From: Streptomyces achromogenes
Lineage (GTDB): Bacteria > Actinomycetota > Actinomycetes > Streptomycetales > Streptomycetaceae
Reading direction: 5' to 3'
DNA: 64,000 nucleotides
Assembly: GCF_030816715.1 (NCBI RefSeq)
Contig: NZ_JAUSYH010000001.1
Location: forward strand, 8,122,001 to 8,186,000
The position numbers were made by a program, and so were the translations under genes. Every line of letters starts with the position of its first letter. The stretch's first letter is position 1. Of this stretch, positions 1 to 7,620 are shown in pieces. The notes below the pieces were generated by a model. It was not told the DNA's origin. It ran no database searches and worked only from the letters and a program-made list of their open reading frames with translations.

Positions 1-915
1 GGCGCCGGGCGGCAGGTCCAGGACCAGCGGCCGCACCTTGGTGCGCAGGAAGTGGTCGGGGCAGGAGGTGCCGAGCGCGGCGAGCCGCGGGTGCTCGGCC
101 CGCGCGGTGAAGTCGAGGACGACGTCCGAGTCGTCGAAGTGTCCGACCTGCGGCCGGTCCTGGGAGGCGATCGCCCGTACGTACGGCGCGAGCGCGGCCG
201 CCCGCCTGCGGCGCTCGCCCTCGGGCAGCGGGCCGTAGCCCTCGAGGACGGGGCCGAAGGGCTCGGCCCTGCCCTTCTCGGCGAGGAACGCCTCGGCGGT
301 GCGGATGATGTGCAGCGAGTTGCGCTCGCACTCCTCGGCGCTGTCGCCCCAGGCGGTGATGCCGTGACCGCCGAGGATCACGCCGATGGCCCGCGGGTTG
401 GCCGCCTTGATGGCGGCGATGTCCAGGCCCAGCTGGAACCCGGGGCGCCGCCACGGCACCCAGGCGACCGCGTCGCCGAAGCACTCGGCGGTCAGCTTCT
501 CCCCGTCGGCGGCGCAGGCGAGCGCGATGCCGGAGTCCGGGTGCAGGTGGTCGACGTGCGGGGCGTCGACGAGTCCGTGCATCGCGGTGTCGATGGAGGG
601 GGCGGCCCCGCCCTTGCCGTGCAGGCAGTAGTCGAACGCGGCGACCATCTCGTCCTCGCGCTCGACCCCCGGGTAGACGTCCCGCAGCGCCCGCAGCCGG
701 TCCAGCCGCAGCACGGCCAGTCCGGCCCCGGTGAGCGTGCCGAGGTCGCCGCCCGAACCCTTCACCCACATCAGCTCGACGTCCCCGCCGGTGACGGGGT
801 CGGTGTCGGAGCCCTTGGCCGACGTGTTGCCGCCGGCGTAGTTGGTGTTGCGGGGATCGGCGCCGAGCCGGTTCGACCGGGCGAGGAGAGCGGCGGCTTC
901 GGGGTGGGTGGTCAT
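1..915 (-). CDS. rhaD: Bifunctional rhamnulose-1-phosphate aldolase/dehydrogenase, 3' part missing
   Basis: The first 305 codons are visible and the gene runs off the left edge of the window. The N-terminal domain is a class II aldolase with a metal-binding histidine cluster, HVDHLHP, near residue 119. In full-length relatives (about 680 residues) a short-chain dehydrogenase domain follows, so one protein cleaves L-rhamnulose-1-phosphate to DHAP and L-lactaldehyde and then oxidises the lactaldehyde. The dehydrogenase half lies outside the window and is inferred. The start is the ATG at 915. It sits 134 bp downstream of rhaI on the same strand, so the two genes are probably co-transcribed as the intracellular rhamnose pathway. 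No rhamnulokinase gene is visible; it may lie further left. Confidence 0.9.
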   Translation of the reverse strand, partial: MTTHPEAAALLARSNRLGADPRNTNYAGGNTSAKGSDTDPVTGGDVELMWVKGSGGDLGTLTGAGLAVLRLDRLRALRDVYPGVEREDEMVAAFDYCLHGKGGAAPSIDTAMHGLVDAPHVDHLHPDSGIALACAADGEKLTAECFGDAVAWVPWRRPGFQLGLDIAAIKAANPRAIGVILGGHGITAWGDSAEECERNSLHIIRTAEAFLAEKGRAEPFGPVLEGYGPLPEGERRRRAAALAPYVRAIASQDRPQVGHFDDSDVVLDFTARAEHPRLAALGTSCPDHFLRTKVRPLVLDLPPGA

Positions 916-1049
916 GCGGATTCCTTACTTCTCGAACGCGGGTGACGAAGCGCCCCGAGGGGCGGGGAGTGGTGTCGGCATGCGGCTCCGCCGGGGGCGG
1001 CAGGCCAGGACGGGCCCGCGGCCCGCGACGGACAGGTGGCGGCGGACGC

Positions 1050-2228
1050 CTACGCGCCCCAACCGGCCTGCTCCCCTCCCACCCGCTCGGCGACGATCTT
1101 CTCGGCCCACCCGGACGCCTTGTACGCGGCGAGCGGGTTCGGGTTCAACCCCATCTCCTCGCGCACCTCCCGCAGCAGCGGCCGTACGTCCGTGTTGTAC
1201 GCGTCCATCAGCACCGCGTTGGCCTCCAGCACGTCGCCGGAGGCCTGGGCGCCGGCCAGGGCCGAGGCGTCGACGAGCAGCGCCTTGGCCGTCGCCTCCT
1301 GGACGTTCATCACGGAGCGGATGATCGCCGGGATCTTCGCCTCGATGTTGTGGCACTGGTCGAGCATGAACGCCACGTCGGAGGTGAACCCGCCGCCGCG
1401 CACCACCTCGTACATGATCCGGAACAGCTGGAAGGGGTCCGCCGCGCCCACCATCAGGTCGTCGTCGGCGTAGAACCGGGAGTTGAAGTCGAACCCGCCG
1501 AGCTTCCCCTCGCGCAGCAGTGTGGCGACGATGAACTCGATGTTGGTTCCGGGCGCGTGGTGCCCGGTGTCGACCACCACCTGCGCCTTGGGGCCCAGCT
1601 TCAGACAGTGTGCGTACGCCGTGCCCCAGTCCGGGACGTCCGTCGCGTAGAACGCCGGCTCGAAGAACTTGTACTCCAGCAGCATCCGCTGCCCGTCGCC
1701 CAGCCGCTCGTACACCTCGGCGAGGCCCTCCGCGAGCCGGTCCTGGCGCGCGCGGAGGTCGTCCTGGCCGGGATAGTTCGTCCCGTCCGCGAACCACAGC
1801 TTCAGATCGGTGGAGCCCGTCGCGTCCATGATGTCGACGCACTCGAGCAGGTGGTCGACGGCCTTGCGGCGCACCGCCGCCTCCGGGTGGCAGATGCTGC
1901 CGAGCCTGTAGGCGTCGTCCTGGAAGGTGTTGGAGTTGATGGCCCCGAGCTTCACGCCCCGGTCCTCGGCGTGCTTGGCCAGCGCGGAGTAGTCCTCCAC
2001 CTTGTCCCACGGGATGTGCAGCGCGACGGTCGGGGCCGCCCCGGTGACCGCGTGCACCTGTGCCGCGTCGTCCAGCTTCTCCTGCGGGGTGCGTGGAACC
2101 CCCTGCTGGGCGAACACCTTGAAACGGGTCCCCGAGTTCCCGTACGCCCATGACGGCGTCTCGACGGCCTGGGTCTTCAACGCGGCCTTCACGGCGACGA
2201 GTTCGGTCACTTCGGGCTCCTGTGACAT
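1050..2228 (-). CDS. rhaI: L-rhamnose isomerase
   Basis: This 392-residue protein matches the RhaI (Pseudomonas stutzeri/actinobacterial) type of L-rhamnose isomerase, which converts L-rhamnose to L-rhamnulose in the cytoplasm. Metal and substrate residues are recognisable in LLEYKFFEP, VVDTGHHAPGTN and DFNSRFYADDD, as expected of the xylose-isomerase-like TIM barrel. The ATG at 2228 gives the usual family length. The gene has its own promoter with a LacI-type operator between the start site and the gene, and it is followed by rhaD. It diverges from the rhamnose importer operon. The assignment is very secure because an importer, mutarotase and aldolase of the same pathway surround it. Confidence 0.96.
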   Translation of the reverse strand: MSQEPEVTELVAVKAALKTQAVETPSWAYGNSGTRFKVFAQQGVPRTPQEKLDDAAQVHAVTGAAPTVALHIPWDKVEDYSALAKHAEDRGVKLGAINSNTFQDDAYRLGSICHPEAAVRRKAVDHLLECVDIMDATGSTDLKLWFADGTNYPGQDDLRARQDRLAEGLAEVYERLGDGQRMLLEYKFFEPAFYATDVPDWGTAYAHCLKLGPKAQVVVDTGHHAPGTNIEFIVATLLREGKLGGFDFNSRFYADDDLMVGAADPFQLFRIMYEVVRGGGFTSDVAFMLDQCHNIEAKIPAIIRSVMNVQEATAKALLVDASALAGAQASGDVLEANAVLMDAYNTDVRPLLREVREEMGLNPNPLAAYKASGWAEKIVAERVGGEQAGWGA

Positions 2229-2250
2229 CAGTCCGAGAACGACTCCCGGA

Positions 2251-2262
2251 TGAAACGATTCA
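2251..2262. promoter_or_regulatory. LacI-type operator 1 (rhaI side)
   Basis: TGAAACGATTCA is an imperfect palindrome with only one mismatched pair. It lies 8 bp downstream of the -10 box of the rhaI promoter, the usual roadblock position for a LacI-family repressor. It resembles operator 2 at 2417-2428; together they suggest a TGAAACGTTTCA-like consensus. The likely ligand-binding regulator is the LacI protein encoded at 9137-10168. Confidence 0.6.
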
Positions 2263-2269
2263 GAACGGG

Positions 2270-2298
2270 AAGCTATGAGGCCGTCGAACGGGTGTCAA
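2270..2298 (-). promoter_or_regulatory. rhaI promoter
   Basis: Read on the minus strand there is a perfect -35 box TTGACA (complement of 2293-2298), a 17-bp spacer and a -10 box TAGCTT (complement of 2270-2275). Operator 1 follows directly. This is a housekeeping sigma-type promoter for rhaI and probably rhaD. Confidence 0.6.
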
Positions 2299-2347
2299 CC
2301 CCCCAGGTGTGGCGTGTCCATCGTGACCCGCGCGTGACCTACGGGTA

Positions 2348-2362
2348 TCGAAAAGTTTTCGA
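2348..2362. promoter_or_regulatory. 15-bp perfect palindrome between the divergent rha promoters
   Basis: TCGAAAAGTTTTCGA is a perfect palindrome around a central G. It lies 10 bp upstream of the -35 box of the importer promoter and about 50 bp upstream of the rhaI -35 box. It could be an activator or auxiliary repressor site acting on both promoters. Its sequence differs from the two TGAAA palindromes, so a different regulator is possible. Confidence 0.45.
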
Positions 2363-2372
2363 CGTGTACCCA

Positions 2373-2402
2373 TTGACGCGACATGCCCGGGATGCCTAAC
2401 GT
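2373..2402 (+). promoter_or_regulatory. Promoter of the rhamnose importer operon
   Basis: A -35 box TTGACG (2373-2378), an 18-bp spacer and a -10 box TAACGT (2397-2402) precede the ATP-binding protein gene by about 80 bp. LacI-type operator 2 lies just downstream. This probably drives 2485-9045 and perhaps the lacI gene. Confidence 0.5.
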
Positions 2403-2416
2403 CCCGGCCATCCAGT

Positions 2417-2428
2417 TGAAACCTTTCA
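2417..2428. promoter_or_regulatory. LacI-type operator 2 (importer side)
   Basis: TGAAACCTTTCA is palindromic except for its two central bases. It lies 14 bp downstream of the importer promoter's -10 box and shares TGAAAC and TTCA with operator 1. Paired operators at both divergent promoters fit repression of the whole regulon by one LacI protein in the absence of rhamnose. Confidence 0.6.
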
Positions 2429-2484
2429 CGACGTAGCGGCGGCCCTCAGCGGCCCGGCCCGCGGACGTCGTCGAGGAGCCACCC

Positions 2485-4002
2485 ATGACCCACCCGTCCG
2501 ACACGGGACCGGCCCCGGTGCTGGCACTGAGGGACGTAACCAAGTCCTTCGGCGCCGTACGCGCCCTGCGGGGCGTCTCCCTGGAGCTGTTCCCCGGCGA
2601 GGTGCACGCCCTCGCCGGTGAGAACGGCGCGGGCAAGTCGACCTTGATCAAGACCCTTGCGGGGGTGCACCGACCGGACGCCGGCCGGGTGCTGCTCGAC
2701 GGCGAGTCCGTCGTCTTCCACGGTCCCGGCGACGCCCGCGACGCCGGAATCGCGGTGATCTACCAGGAGCCCACGCTCTTCCCCGACCTGTCGATCGCCG
2801 AGAACATCTTCATGGGCCGCCAGCCCCGGCGGGCCCTCGGCCGCATCGACCACAAGGCCACGCACGCCGCCACCGCCGCCCTGATGCAGCGCCTCGGCGT
2901 CGATCTCGACCCCGAGCGCCCGGCGCGTGGACTGTCCATCGCCGACCAGCAGATCGTCGAGATCGCCAAGGCGCTCTCCTTCGACGCCCGCGTCCTGATC
3001 ATGGACGAGCCCACCGCCGCCCTCACCGGCAGCGAGGTCGCCCGGCTCTTCGGCGTGGTGCGCACCCTGCGAGAACAGGGCGCGGCCGTGCTGTTCATCT
3101 CGCACCGGCTCGAGGAGATCTTCGAGATCTGCCAGCGGGTGACCACCCTGCGCGACGGGGCATGGGTCGCCGGCGAGCCGATCGAGGGCATGACCGAGGA
3201 CGACCTGGTCCGCCGTATGGTCGGCCGCGATCTCGACGAGCTCTACCCCAAGCAGGACGTCACACCGGGCGAAGTCGCCCTGAGCGTCCGCCGGCTGACC
3301 CGCGAGGGCGTCTTCACCGACGTCTCCTTCGAGGTCCGGCGCGGCGAGATCGTCGGCCTCGCCGGACTCGTCGGGGCCGGCCGCACCGAGGTCGCCCGGG
3401 CCGTCTTCGGCATCGACCGCTGGGACGCCGGCGAGGTCTCGGTGGACGGCCGTCCGCTCACCAACGGAGCCCCCTCCACCGCGATGTCCGCCGGCCTCGC
3501 CCTGGTCCCCGAGGACCGGCGCGCCCAGGGCCTGGTGATGGACATGTCGATCGAGCGCAACATCGGCCTCACCGGTCTGCGCACCACGGTGAAGGCCGGA
3601 CTGATGGACCGCGGCGCCGAGCGCAGCCGCTCCCTCGACTGGGCGGTCAAGCTCCAGGTGAAGTACGCCCGGATCGCCGACAGCGTCAACACCCTCTCCG
3701 GCGGCAACCAGCAGAAGGTCGTGCTCGCCAAGTGGCTGGCCACCGGCCCCAAGGTGCTGATCGTCGACGAGCCCACCCGCGGCATCGACGTCGGCACCAA
3801 GGCCGAGGTCCACCGGTTGCTGAGCGAGTTGGCCGCCGACGGGGTCGCCGTCCTGATGATCTCCTCCGACCTGCCCGAGATCCTCGGCATGGCCGACCGC
3901 GTGCTGGTGATGCACGAGGGCCGGCTCACCGCCGAGATCGCCCGCACCGACGCCACCGAGGAAACCGTGATGGCCGCAGCCACCGGGAGGGCCGCCGCAT
4001 GA
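2485..4002 (+). CDS. rhaT: Rhamnose ABC importer, ATP-binding protein
   Basis: This 505-residue protein has two tandem nucleotide-binding domains, as in monosaccharide (CUT2) importers. The first has Walker A GENGAGKS near residue 46 and Walker B LIMDEPTAAL. The second has a degenerate P-loop region (GLVGAGRTE), signature LSGGNQQK and Walker B LIVDEPTRGID. The ATG at 2485 follows a GAGGAG ribosome site. The gene overlaps the first permease by four bases (ATGA), indicating translational coupling. The order ATPase, two permeases, binding protein, mutarotase resembles the rhizobial RhaSTPQU system, and the flanking rhaI/rhaD support L-rhamnose as substrate. Confidence 0.92.
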   Translation: MTHPSDTGPAPVLALRDVTKSFGAVRALRGVSLELFPGEVHALAGENGAGKSTLIKTLAGVHRPDAGRVLLDGESVVFHGPGDARDAGIAVIYQEPTLFPDLSIAENIFMGRQPRRALGRIDHKATHAATAALMQRLGVDLDPERPARGLSIADQQIVEIAKALSFDARVLIMDEPTAALTGSEVARLFGVVRTLREQGAAVLFISHRLEEIFEICQRVTTLRDGAWVAGEPIEGMTEDDLVRRMVGRDLDELYPKQDVTPGEVALSVRRLTREGVFTDVSFEVRRGEIVGLAGLVGAGRTEVARAVFGIDRWDAGEVSVDGRPLTNGAPSTAMSAGLALVPEDRRAQGLVMDMSIERNIGLTGLRTTVKAGLMDRGAERSRSLDWAVKLQVKYARIADSVNTLSGGNQQKVVLAKWLATGPKVLIVDEPTRGIDVGTKAEVHRLLSELAADGVAVLMISSDLPEILGMADRVLVMHEGRLTAEIARTDATEETVMAAATGRAAA

Positions 4003-5066
4003 CGGTGACCACATCCCATGAGGCCCCCGTCGCCGGGACGCCGAAGTCCAGCGGGACCCGGCTGGCCGACCGCGTCTTCAAGATGCGCGAACTCGCCATC
4101 CTGGTCGTCTTCCTGGTGATGATCGCCGTCACCCAGGCCGGCAACAGCGAGTTCCTCTCCGAGCAGGGCATCAAGGACCTGCTGCTGAACGCGACCATCC
4201 TGGTGCTGGTCGCCACCGGCCAGTCCCTGGTCGTCATCACCCGCAACGTCGACCTCTCGGTCGGCTCCACCCTCGGTATCAGCGCCTTCGCCGCCGGCAC
4301 CTATCTGCACGGCGGCGGCAACCCGGTGATCGCGATCGCCCTGGCGATCCTGCTGGGCGTCGGCTTCGGGCTGCTCAACGGCCTGCTGGTCAGCCTCGGT
4401 CAGGTGCCCGCCCTGGTCGTCACCCTCGGCACGCTGTACATCATCCGCGGCATCGACTCCATCTGGGTCGGCTCCCGGCAGATCACCGCGGCCGACCTGC
4501 CGGACTCCTTCGTCCACTTCGGCTCCGGCGGCCTCTCGGCGGTGCCCTGGCTGGCGCTCATCGCGGTCGCCGTCCTGATCGCGACCGCCTACTACCTCAA
4601 GCACTTCGGCAGCGGACGCGAGCTGTACGCGCTCGGCTCCAACCCCGAAGCCGCCCGGCTCGCCGGCATCCCGGTCCGCAAGCGGATCCTCGCCGCCTAC
4701 ACGTTCTGCGGCGGCCTCGCCGGCCTCGCCGGCGCGATGTACCTGGCCCGGTTCGGCAACGTCGACTCCGGAACCGGCAACGGCTACGAACTCACCGTCG
4801 TCAGCGCGGTCGTGGTCGGCGGCGTCGTCTTCACCGGCGGCTCCGGCAGCGTCTACGGCGCCGCCCTCGGCGCCCTGCTCCTCACCTCCATCAACAGTGT
4901 CCTGCCCGCCCTCGGCGTCAGCTCCGTCTGGGTGCTCGCCGTCAACGGCGTGCTGCTCCTGCTGGCCATCGCGGTCGACCGGATCGTGGCGCTGCGGGTG
5001 GCGTCCGCCCTGAAGAAGAAGTCGGCCTCCGTGCAGGCCGTAGAGAAGGGAGAGGCCCGTGCCTGA
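3999..5066 (+). CDS. rhaP: Rhamnose ABC importer, permease 1
   Basis: This 355-residue membrane protein belongs to the RbsC-like CUT2 permease family. It has a short polar N-terminus followed by about ten hydrophobic segments, beginning with a helix at LAILVVFLVMIAVTQ, and the family motifs NVDLSVGST and GSNPEAARLAGIPV. The ATG at 3999 overlaps the stop codon of the ATPase gene, and the 3' end overlaps the second permease by eight bases, so the three genes are tightly coupled. It probably forms a heterodimeric channel with the product of 5059-6051. Confidence 0.9.
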   Translation: MTVTTSHEAPVAGTPKSSGTRLADRVFKMRELAILVVFLVMIAVTQAGNSEFLSEQGIKDLLLNATILVLVATGQSLVVITRNVDLSVGSTLGISAFAAGTYLHGGGNPVIAIALAILLGVGFGLLNGLLVSLGQVPALVVTLGTLYIIRGIDSIWVGSRQITAADLPDSFVHFGSGGLSAVPWLALIAVAVLIATAYYLKHFGSGRELYALGSNPEAARLAGIPVRKRILAAYTFCGGLAGLAGAMYLARFGNVDSGTGNGYELTVVSAVVVGGVVFTGGSGSVYGAALGALLLTSINSVLPALGVSSVWVLAVNGVLLLLAIAVDRIVALRVASALKKKSASVQAVEKGEARA

Positions 5067-6051
5067 GTCCCTGGCCCGCGCGATCCGCTGGGACACCGTC
5101 GTGGGCGCCCTCCTGATCGTCCTGCTGCTGTTCTCCTTCTCCCTCGTGGACGGCTTCGGCAACGCGCTGAACCTGTCCTTCCTGATCGGCAACACCCTGC
5201 CGATCGCACTCATCGCCCTGCCGATGACCCTGCTGGTCGTCTCCGGCGAGATCGACCTCTCGGTCGCCTCCACGGCCGGCCTGTCCGGCGCGGTCATGGG
5301 CGCCCTGTGGAACCAGGGCCTGACCATCGAGGCGATCATCCCCATCTGCCTGCTGCTGGGCGTGGTGTGCGGGCTGGTCAACGGTCTGCTCGTGACCCGC
5401 CTCGGCCTGCCCTCCCTCGCCGTCACCATCGGCACCCTCGCCGCCTACCGTGGCATCGCGCAGATCGTGCTCGGCTCCGACGCGGTGACCGACTTCCCCA
5501 CCCAGTACCTGGACTTCGCGGCCGGACGGGTCGGGGACAGCTTCCTCCCGCAGGCGTTCCTGCCCTTCGTGGTGCTGCTCGCGATCGCGGTGGTCGTCCT
5601 GCACGCCACCCCGTTCGGCCGCTCGCTCTTCGCGACCGGCGCCAGCGAGGAGGCCGCCCGGTTCGCCGGCATCCGCGTCAAGCGCCAGAAGCTCATCCTG
5701 TTCACGGTGACCGGCCTGATGGCCTCCCTCACCGGAATCTTCTGGGCCCTGCACTACGCCAGCGCCCGCTACGACAACGCGACCGGCCTCGAACTCTCCG
5801 TCGTCGCCGCGGTGTTGCTCGGCGGCATCGACTTCGACGGCGGCAAGGGCACGCTGGGCGGCGCCATCGCGGGAGTGTTCCTCCTCGGCGCACTGCAGAA
5901 CGTGATGAGCCTGCTCAACGTCTCCGCCCAGTCGCAGATCGTCGTCACGGGCGTCCTGCTCGTCGTCTCCGTGCTCGGCCCCCGGGTCGCACGCCAGATC
6001 GCCGTCGCGAGGGCGGGCCGCAGAGCCGCCGCCTCGACCCCGACGGCCTGA
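5059..6051 (+). CDS. rhaQ: Rhamnose ABC importer, permease 2
   Basis: This is a second, divergent CUT2 permease of 330 residues. It carries the corresponding motifs SGEIDLSVASTAGL and GASEEAARFAGIRV and a similar set of hydrophobic helices. A GTG start at 5059 lies behind GGGAGAGG and overlaps the end of permease 1. Two different permeases are typical of rhamnose and autoinducer-2 type importers, whereas ribose-type systems use one permease twice. The next gene, the binding protein, begins 65 bp downstream. Confidence 0.9.
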   Translation: MPESLARAIRWDTVVGALLIVLLLFSFSLVDGFGNALNLSFLIGNTLPIALIALPMTLLVVSGEIDLSVASTAGLSGAVMGALWNQGLTIEAIIPICLLLGVVCGLVNGLLVTRLGLPSLAVTIGTLAAYRGIAQIVLGSDAVTDFPTQYLDFAAGRVGDSFLPQAFLPFVVLLAIAVVVLHATPFGRSLFATGASEEAARFAGIRVKRQKLILFTVTGLMASLTGIFWALHYASARYDNATGLELSVVAAVLLGGIDFDGGKGTLGGAIAGVFLLGALQNVMSLLNVSAQSQIVVTGVLLVVSVLGPRVARQIAVARAGRRAAASTPTA

Positions 6052-6116
6052 ACCGACAAATGCGCCACACGCACCGTCCTCACAGCTCCGCCCTCTTCTC
6101 TAAGGACACACCCACC

Positions 6117-7199
6117 ATGCGCAAGTCATCCCTCCGCCGTGCCTGTGCGGCCGTCGCCGCCGTCTCCTCCCTCGCCCTCGCCGCCACCGCCTGCGGCGGC
6201 ACCACCAAGGAGGACGTGAAGAAGGAGAGCACCGGCGCGGCCGTCGCCACCGGCAAGGCCGACCCGAACGCGGCCACCAAGAAGGGCCTGACCGTGGGCT
6301 TCCTGCCCAAGCAGGTCAACAACCCCTACTTCACCTCCTCCGACAAGGGCGGCGAGGCGGCCCTGAAGGAGCTGGGGTCCAGCTACAAGGAGGTCGGCCC
6401 CTCCAGCGCCACCGACACCTCCAGCCAGGTCTCCTACGTCAACACCCTGACCCAGCAGCAGGTCGACGCGATGGCCGTGTCCGCGCAGGACCCGGGCGCC
6501 CTGTGCACCGCGCTCAAGCAGGCCATGAGCAACAAGATCAAGGTCGTCACCTACGACTCCGACACCAACCCCGAGTGCCGCAACGCCTTCGTCTCACAGG
6601 CGTCCGCCGAGGACCTCGGCCGCACCGAGGTGCAGCTGCTCGCCGAACAGATCGGCTACAAGGGCGAGATCGCGATCCTGTCGGCCGCACAGACCGCGAC
6701 GAACCAGAACACCTGGATCGACTTCATGAAGGACGAGCTGAAGGACCCCAAGTACAAGGACGTCAAGCTCGTCAAGGTGGCGTACGGCAACGACGACGCC
6801 CAGCAGTCCTTCCAGCAGACCCAGGGCCTGCTCCAGCAGTACCCGAACCTGAAGGGGATCATCTCCCCGACCACCGTCGGCATCAAGGCGGCCGCGCAGT
6901 ACCTGTCGGGCTCCAAGTACAAGGGCAAGGTCAAGCTGACCGGCCTCGGCACCCCGAACGACATGCGCACCTACGTCAAGAACGGCACCGTCGACGCCTT
7001 CGAGCTGTGGGACCCCTCGAAGCTCGGCGCGCTGGCCGCCCAGACCGCGGTGGCGCTCGTCTCCGGCCAGATCACCGGCGCCGAGGGTGAGACCTTCAAG
7101 GCCGGCGGCGCCGAGTACACCATCGGCAAGAACGGCGTGATCAACCTCGGCAAGCCGACCGTGTTCAACGCCAAGAACATCGACCAGTTCAACTTCTAG
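6117..7199 (+). CDS. rhaS: Rhamnose-binding lipoprotein
   Basis: This 360-residue precursor is a periplasmic-binding-protein-like (type I fold) sugar receptor. It has a lipoprotein signal peptide ending in the lipobox-like LAATACGG, so the mature protein should be anchored outside the membrane by Cys near residue 27. The mature part contains GFLPKQVNNPYF, AVSAQDPGAL and VTYDSDTNPECRN, matching RhaS-type receptors. The ATG at 6117 lies behind AAGGA. The protein would deliver rhamnose to the two permeases. Codon use and context show nothing unusual. Confidence 0.92.
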   Translation: MRKSSLRRACAAVAAVSSLALAATACGGTTKEDVKKESTGAAVATGKADPNAATKKGLTVGFLPKQVNNPYFTSSDKGGEAALKELGSSYKEVGPSSATDTSSQVSYVNTLTQQQVDAMAVSAQDPGALCTALKQAMSNKIKVVTYDSDTNPECRNAFVSQASAEDLGRTEVQLLAEQIGYKGEIAILSAAQTATNQNTWIDFMKDELKDPKYKDVKLVKVAYGNDDAQQSFQQTQGLLQQYPNLKGIISPTTVGIKAAAQYLSGSKYKGKVKLTGLGTPNDMRTYVKNGTVDAFELWDPSKLGALAAQTAVALVSGQITGAEGETFKAGGAEYTIGKNGVINLGKPTVFNAKNIDQFNF

Positions 7200-7216
7200 G
7201 TCTGGAGCGGTACTTC

Positions 7217-7537
7217 ATGCAGCGCGTCTGTTTCCTGCTCAAGGTCCGACAGGACCGCCTCGCCGAGTACCGCGAACGCCACGCGGCCGTGTGGCCGGAG
7301 ATGCTCGAAGCTCTCTCGGCCACCGGCTGGCACAACTACTCGCTCTTCCTGAGAGACGACGGCCTGCTCGTCGGCTACCTGGAGACCGAGGACTTCGCCG
7401 CCGCCCGGGCCGGCATGGAGGCCGCCGACGTCAACGCCCGCTGGCAGGCGGAGATGGCCCCGTTCTTCGAGTCCCTGGACGGAGCCCGGCCGGACGAGGC
7501 CATGAAACCCCTCACCGAGGTCTTCCACCTCGCCTGA
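7217..7537 (+). CDS. rhaM: L-rhamnose mutarotase
   Basis: This 106-residue protein has the length of the RhaM/RhaU (YiiL) family, which interconverts alpha and beta anomers of L-rhamnose for the isomerase. The conserved histidine sits in RERHAAVWPEML near residue 22, and the tryptophan/tyrosine-rich core GWHNYSLFL follows. It starts at the ATG at 7217, 17 bp after the binding-protein gene, and is clearly in the same operon. Alternative functions are unlikely. Confidence 0.93.
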   Translation: MQRVCFLLKVRQDRLAEYRERHAAVWPEMLEALSATGWHNYSLFLRDDGLLVGYLETEDFAAARAGMEAADVNARWQAEMAPFFESLDGARPDEAMKPLTEVFHLA

Positions 7538-7620
7538 GACCCTTACCCGGAGACTGCCGGCACCCCCCACGTCCCACCCCACCCTCTTCCCCTGCTCTCG
7601 CACGACAACGGAGTCCCGAG

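Noticed and set aside
3162..5066. A long ORF upstream of permease 1 that would make a 634-residue protein
   Set aside because: Its first part is an Arg/Pro-rich shadow of the ATPase gene. The permease clearly starts at the ATG at 3999 with an ATGA overlap.
3243..5435. A 730-codon frame on the minus strand across the transporter genes
   Set aside because: It is antisense to three well-supported importer genes, is low complexity and has no domain; it results from the G/C-rich third positions.
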